In this document: one piece after another, positions 7,625 to 9,874 of the stretch
Layout: every line of letters begins with the position of its first letter
How positions within the stretch are numbered: the stretch's first letter is position 1
Assembly (NCBI GenBank): GCA_020052135.1
Contig: JAGVPS010000032.1
Location: 1-9,874 of the forward strand
DNA length: 9,874 nt
Origin: Minisyncoccota bacterium
GTDB lineage: Bacteria; Patescibacteriota; Minisyncoccia; UBA6257; 1-14-0-10-40-38
Direction: 5' to 3'
Made by a program: the position numbers and the translations under genes
The notes under the pieces: model-generated
What the model saw: the letters and a program-made list of their open reading frames with translations, nothing else
Told to the model about the DNA's origin: nothing
Databases searched by the model: none

Positions 7625-7677
7625 GAGCCGCCGTAGAAAAGACAAACGTGTTACCCAAAACTACGTATAGGCGGCTC
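7625..7677. repeat. Hairpin with two-part stem
   Basis: The arms GAGCCGCC and GGCGGCTC match perfectly over 8 bp. They continue with GTAG/CTAC after a 5-nt bulge on the right side, leaving a 24-nt loop. The left arm has an alternative, equally long partner at 7578-7585, so two mutually exclusive folds are possible. Confidence 0.6.
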
Positions 7678-7685
7678 GACTTATA

Positions 7686-7734
7686 GCGAGCCCGCTAAAG
7701 TATTCAAAGGTTCTTAAAAATCCCGCGGGCTCGC
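7686..7734. repeat. 10-bp GC-rich hairpin with 29-nt loop
   Basis: GCGAGCCCGC at 7686-7695 is the perfect reverse complement of 7725-7734. The loop is AT-rich. In the minus-strand direction the hairpin arm is followed by a T-rich run inside the loop rather than after the stem, so this is not a standard intrinsic terminator. Confidence 0.6.
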
Positions 7735-8001
7735 CACCCGAACTACCACGAGATGCGAACGCTGGACAGGGATACGAATAAAGCGGCGGGGGTAATAGCG
7801 GATCACCCCGCCGACTGCAGGACAAGAAAAATATAAAGAGACTTCGGGAGAGACTGAAAAAAATTTTAAATCACCGGAACATCGGCAAGCCGCGCCCTAG
7901 CGCGGCCTCTCGCACAAGGCGGGGTCGCCGCCATCACTATTGTTTTGGGTAGGTGGGTGATACGGAATCACAATTATCAAAATATTTTCCCCTTCAATAG
8001 T

Positions 8002-8090
8002 GCGCCCTGCGAGCATATTCATAAAACGTTCGCGACAGCCGCGGAGCGGCTGGAGCGACAGGGAATGCTGGTGCAATTCATTTTCCCCTT
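8002..8090. repeat. 89-bp inverted repeat, right copy
   Basis: Exact reverse complement of bases 1-89. It carries the GC-rich hairpin at 8036-8052 and GCGACAG at 8032-8038 and 8055-8061. Its outer part also pairs with flanking DNA: TGCTGGTGCAA (8066-8076) is the reverse complement of TTGCACCAGCA at 8103-8113. An open frame runs through the repeat on the plus strand (7945-8139, 64 codons), but I recognise no family in it. Confidence 0.95.
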
Positions 8091-8113
8091 TACCCCTTTT
8101 TCTTGCACCAGCA
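8066..8113. repeat. 11-bp hairpin spanning the right repeat junction
   Basis: TGCTGGTGCAA (8066-8076) inside the repeat pairs perfectly with TTGCACCAGCA (8103-8113) just outside it, across 26 nt that are pyrimidine-rich. The outside copy is in the same orientation as bases 15-25 of the left repeat copy, so it may be a relic of another repeat end. Confidence 0.6.
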
Positions 8114-8151
8114 ATGTTTATGAATTTTTGATAAAATAAGTCCGAGCTATT

Positions 8152-8160
8152 TGATATACT
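8152..8160 (+). promoter_or_regulatory. Extended -10 promoter ahead of speD
   Basis: TGATATACT is an extended -10 element (TGn followed by TATACT). A TTGATA at 8128-8133 lies 21 bp upstream, too far for a standard -35. Transcription would begin near 8167 and give a leader of about 50 nt before the speD ATG at 8219. Confidence 0.4.
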
Positions 8161-8218
8161 GGCTCAAGAAATTAAATTAGTCATTGACATTCATCATAAA
8201 ATAATTTTAGCTAGAGGT

Positions 8219-8581
8219 ATGCAAGAAACATACGGAAAAGAATTGATACTCAATTTATACGAGTGCAATCCCAAAAAGATCTCATCCGAAGGCGAGATTA
8301 AAAAATTTGTCATCGAGTTATGTGATAACGTCATTCACATGAAACGGTACGGCGAAGCATTCATTTCTCACTTCGGTCATGAAAATCCTCTCACGTCCGG
8401 ATTCTCGCTCGTGCAACTCATTGAAACCAGTTCCGTCACCGCGCATTTTTCGGAATACAAAAAAAGCGTGTACCTGAATATTTTTTCCTGCGCGAGGTAC
8501 GACCCGATAAAGACGAGGGACTTTTGTATCAAATTTTTTGAAGCGAAACGCTTTGAAGAACACCTCATCATCCGCCAGTAG
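8219..8581 (+). CDS. speD: SpeD-family pyruvoyl-dependent decarboxylase
   Basis: This 120-residue proenzyme belongs to the S-adenosylmethionine decarboxylase family, which cuts itself at a serine to create a pyruvoyl cofactor and normally makes decarboxylated AdoMet for spermidine synthesis. YGKELILNLYECNP (5-18) matches the family start. S71 aligns with the pyruvoyl-forming Ser63 of the Thermotoga enzyme, H76 with His68 and C91 with Cys83, with identical spacing. The residue before the serine is Thr rather than Glu, and the usual HTWPE block reads HFSEY, so the substrate is uncertain. Some short SpeD homologues are known to decarboxylate ornithine or arginine instead. No spermidine synthase gene lies in the window. 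The ATG at 8219 is the first conventional start in this frame, and AGAGG ends only 1 nt before it. It is followed 3 nt later by the SGNH hydrolase gene. Confidence 0.82.
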   Translation: MQETYGKELILNLYECNPKKISSEGEIKKFVIELCDNVIHMKRYGEAFISHFGHENPLTSGFSLVQLIETSSVTAHFSEYKKSVYLNIFSCARYDPIKTRDFCIKFFEAKRFEEHLIIRQ

Positions 8582-8584
8582 CTT

Positions 8585-9421
8585 ATGAACCTATTTTCGT
8601 TATTTGCATTTACCGTCTATGCCGCGGGTACGGTGATATCCCCGATACCGGACGACATAGCAGTCGCAGAACCCGCTCCGCAAAAACCGGACATTTCTTT
8701 TGGACAAATAGTTGCAGTACCTACCCCTACTCCGGAAATTCTAGGAGTCACGACAATTGCTCCAACTCCTACACCGCCCGTCACGAAAAAGAAATCATAC
8801 ACCATTGCATTCTTAGGTGACTCGATGATCGATACCATGGGGCCCGGACTTCCCGCAGTCGGGAGTAAACTATCCGCGGCGTACCCGGCAACCAATTTCA
8901 CCCTTCTTAATTACGGTGCCGGCGGAACCAATATCGATTACGCAATTGAACGAATAACACACGGGTATACGTATCTCGGGAACCAAATCCCGTCGCTTGC
9001 CTCAATCCGCCCAGATATCGTCGTAGTCGAATCGTGTGCCTATAATCCGTTCCCCGACGCGGACGGCGGCGTCAACCGGCATTGGCTGGCATTAGCCCGC
9101 GCAGTCGATACAATCCGTGCGAACATCCCCGGCGCCAAAATAATGATCGCCGCGACTATCGCTCCCAACGCGAATATATTTGGTGACGGCGTCCTTAACT
9201 GGAACGCAGAGCAAAAAGCAAAAAAAGTTGCAGAAATTAATGCATATCTGGGAAGTACTGTTAAATTTGCTACTAGCCAACACCTCCCGCTAGCGGACGC
9301 TTTCCATGCAAGCGGAGGCAGTACGCAGTATATAAACGGCTCCGATCACATCCATTATTCCGAAGCCGGACGCGCGCTGTTTGCCCAAAAGGTAGTAACC
9401 GCAATCCAAGCTGTGCTATAA
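8585..9421 (+). CDS. Secreted SGNH/GDSL-type hydrolase
   Basis: This 278-residue protein begins with a short hydrophobic stretch (3-14, possible cleavage near YAAG), so it is probably exported. A Pro/Thr-rich linker (about 30-67, with PTPTPE and PTPTPP) separates this from an SGNH hydrolase domain (72-278). The nucleophile is S80 in FLGDS. Further family landmarks are GAGGTN (111-116), the block III Asn in SCAYN (N154), and the catalytic D254 and H257 in SDHIH. The family hydrolyses esters on lipids, polysaccharides or peptidoglycan modifications. The substrate here is unknown, and a cell-surface role fits the exported layout. The start is 3 nt after the speD stop, so the two are probably co-transcribed. 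No ribosome site is visible. The signal is short but I see no better upstream start. Confidence 0.85.
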   Translation: MNLFSLFAFTVYAAGTVISPIPDDIAVAEPAPQKPDISFGQIVAVPTPTPEILGVTTIAPTPTPPVTKKKSYTIAFLGDSMIDTMGPGLPAVGSKLSAAYPATNFTLLNYGAGGTNIDYAIERITHGYTYLGNQIPSLASIRPDIVVVESCAYNPFPDADGGVNRHWLALARAVDTIRANIPGAKIMIAATIAPNANIFGDGVLNWNAEQKAKKVAEINAYLGSTVKFATSQHLPLADAFHASGGSTQYINGSDHIHYSEAGRALFAQKVVTAIQAVL

Positions 9422-9422
9422 T
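9414..9422 (+). promoter_or_regulatory. Extended -10 promoter of rpmG, probably leaderless
   Basis: TGCTATAAT is a perfect extended -10 element overlapping the last codons and stop of the SGNH hydrolase gene. The rpmG ATG begins 8 bases after the end of the box, so transcription would start at the start codon or within a base of it. There is no Shine-Dalgarno site between them. Confidence 0.6.
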
Positions 9423-9429
9423 ATCGATC

Positions 9430-9603
9430 ATGGCAAAAAAAGATCAACGTGCATTACTTGCGCTCGTGTGTCCGGTGTGCAAGCGTCAAAACTATATTTC
9501 CGTGCGCAATAAAATTAATACGCCGGAAAAACTGAAGCTAAACAAATATTGCCGGTATTGTAAAAAACACACTCTTCACAAAGAGACGAGTAAATTGGAA
9601 TAA
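9430..9603 (+). CDS. rpmG: 50S ribosomal protein L33 (bL33), zinc-binding form
   Basis: The frame encodes 57 residues beginning MAKKDQRALLALVCPVCK. It keeps the bL33 pattern: two CxxC pairs (C14/C17 and C41/C44) that hold zinc, NYISVRNKINTPEKLKLNKYC in the middle, and KKHTLHKE near the end. It is a structural protein of the large ribosomal subunit near the E site. The length is normal for bacterial L33, and the four cysteines mark the zinc-containing version. It probably has its own leaderless promoter and is followed 7 nt later by the next gene, which may share the transcript. This is the clearest chromosomal housekeeping gene in the window and places the region right of the repeat in the host genome. 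Confidence 0.95.
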   Translation: MAKKDQRALLALVCPVCKRQNYISVRNKINTPEKLKLNKYCRYCKKHTLHKETSKLE

Positions 9604-9610
9604 CGCGAGT

Positions 9611-9874
9611 ATGCATCGGAATACCTACCTCTTAGTGATTGTTCTTGCCGTATGTGCCGCGCTTCTTATCGGCGTGAATATCGGCAAGCGGCTGCAAAAA
9701 CAACCGTCTCCTTTACCCGTATCAACTCCTACTCCCACACCGAGCGCACAAATATATACGGATACGTACTGCGGATTTTCACTTACCTATCCTGCCAATT
9801 ACACTATATTGGAAAATGCATCCGGCAGCGCCATATTAAATAACGCGGCGGATAAAACACAATCCATAACGCTC
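9611..9874 (+). CDS. Membrane-anchored exported protein (partial, runs off the window)
   Basis: The first 88 codons are present and the frame is open at the window end. The protein starts MHRNTYLLVIVLAVCAALL, giving one transmembrane or uncleaved signal segment at about 5-23, then a positively charged stop (GKRLQKQ) and a Pro/Thr/Ser linker (VSTPTPTPS). An extracellular part beginning YTDTYCGFSLTYPANYTI follows. The phrase of an aromatic residue followed by YPANY after a cysteine is common at the start of exported domains in Patescibacteria. I do not recognise a named family from this fragment, and the function is unknown. The start is 7 nt after the rpmG stop. Confidence 0.75.
   Translation, partial: MHRNTYLLVIVLAVCAALLIGVNIGKRLQKQPSPLPVSTPTPTPSAQIYTDTYCGFSLTYPANYTILENASGSAILNNAADKTQSITL

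Larger units (their letters stand above)
7578..7934. other. GC-rich hairpin cluster of unknown function, possibly a structured RNA or element end
   Basis: About 360 bp with no convincing gene but at least five strong inverted repeats. GAGCCGCC (7625-7632) can pair with GGCGGCTC either at 7578-7585 or at 7670-7677. The latter stem is extended inward by GTAG/CTAC (7633-7636 with 7661-7664). GCGAGCCCGC (7686-7695) pairs with 7725-7734. CGGCGGGG (7784-7791) pairs with 7806-7813. GCCGCGC (7889-7895) pairs with 7900-7906. GGCGG (7918-7922) pairs with 7928-7932. I looked on both strands for RNase P RNA, tmRNA, SRP RNA, tRNA, rRNA and group II domain V signatures and recognised none. It may be a non-coding RNA, a replication or recombination site, or the end of an inserted element. 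Confidence 0.45.
1..8090. mobile_element. Candidate accessory element bounded by the 89-bp inverted repeats
   Basis: The two perfect repeat copies enclose every DNA-metabolism gene, the DUF3800 stub, the nuclease stub and the hairpin cluster, while the genes right of 8090 look chromosomal. This layout suggests a unit acquired or rearranged as a whole. No transposase, integrase, relaxase, capsid or partition gene is visible inside, and no target-site duplication can be tested because the left flank lies outside the window. An inversion-prone repeat pair in an ordinary genomic island would look the same. Confidence 0.35.

Noticed and set aside
7578..7645. N-terminal extension of the nuclease fragment from the ATG at 7645
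   Set aside because: Residues 1-22 are a translation of the GC-rich hairpin DNA (GGGGG run) with no resemblance to SNase, so the frame is open by chance.
7710..7738. tRNA-like GGTTC and acceptor-like run
   Set aside because: No D-arm, anticodon arm or matching 5' acceptor at the right distance; the pairing is explained better by the 10-bp hairpin at 7686-7734.
7751..7780. Weak resemblance of gatgcgaacgctgg to the start of 16S rRNA
   Set aside because: The match is short and is not followed by any other conserved 16S sequence.
7578..7934. CRISPR array
   Set aside because: The repeated motifs are 8-10 bp, inverted and irregularly spaced, not direct repeats with uniform spacers.

Overview
The window looks like DNA from a small-genome bacterium of the Candidate Phyla Radiation (Patescibacteria, possibly Microgenomates). 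This is an inference from style, not from a marker gene: secreted proteins with Pro-Thr linkers directly after a hydrophobic N-terminus, a short zinc-type L33, a very short SpeD, almost no clear Shine-Dalgarno sites, and -10 boxes placed 7 nt before start codons. The genetic code appears standard.

Layout. Bases 1-89 and 8002-8090 are a perfect 89-bp inverted repeat. Between them lies an accessory block of about 7.9 kb. From the left it holds a primase-helicase fusion of the TOTE AEP type (139-2337, +), which converges on a Pif1-family helicase (2334-4238, -) with the two stop codons interlocked. Continuing on the minus strand are a full-length DinD (4242-5066), an 18-codon stub that looks like the start of a DUF3800 gene (5076-5132), and an XRE regulator (5175-5450). 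Divergent from the regulator is a classic AAA+ ATPase (5506-7302) with a pore loop like Vps4 or katanin and a long N-terminal region I do not recognise. A beheaded staphylococcal-nuclease gene (about 7328-7577, -) follows, and then about 400 bp of GC-rich, hairpin-dense DNA without a convincing gene (7578-8001).

To the right of the second repeat copy the content looks like ordinary chromosome, all on the plus strand: a SpeD-family pyruvoyl decarboxylase (8219-8581), a secreted SGNH hydrolase (8585-9421), ribosomal protein L33 (9430-9603) and the start of a membrane-anchored protein (9611 onward).

How it may work together. The accessory block is built for DNA transactions: priming and unwinding, a Pif1 helicase, a RecA-modulating DinD homologue, an AAA+ remodeller and a regulator at a divergent promoter region. 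It could be an integrated plasmid- or virus-like element or a conflict or defence island. I see no transposase, integrase, capsid or partition gene, so its mobility and function are open. The gene stubs and the inverted repeat show that the locus has been rearranged. The window starts inside (or at the edge of) the left repeat, so the true repeat length and left flank cannot be seen.
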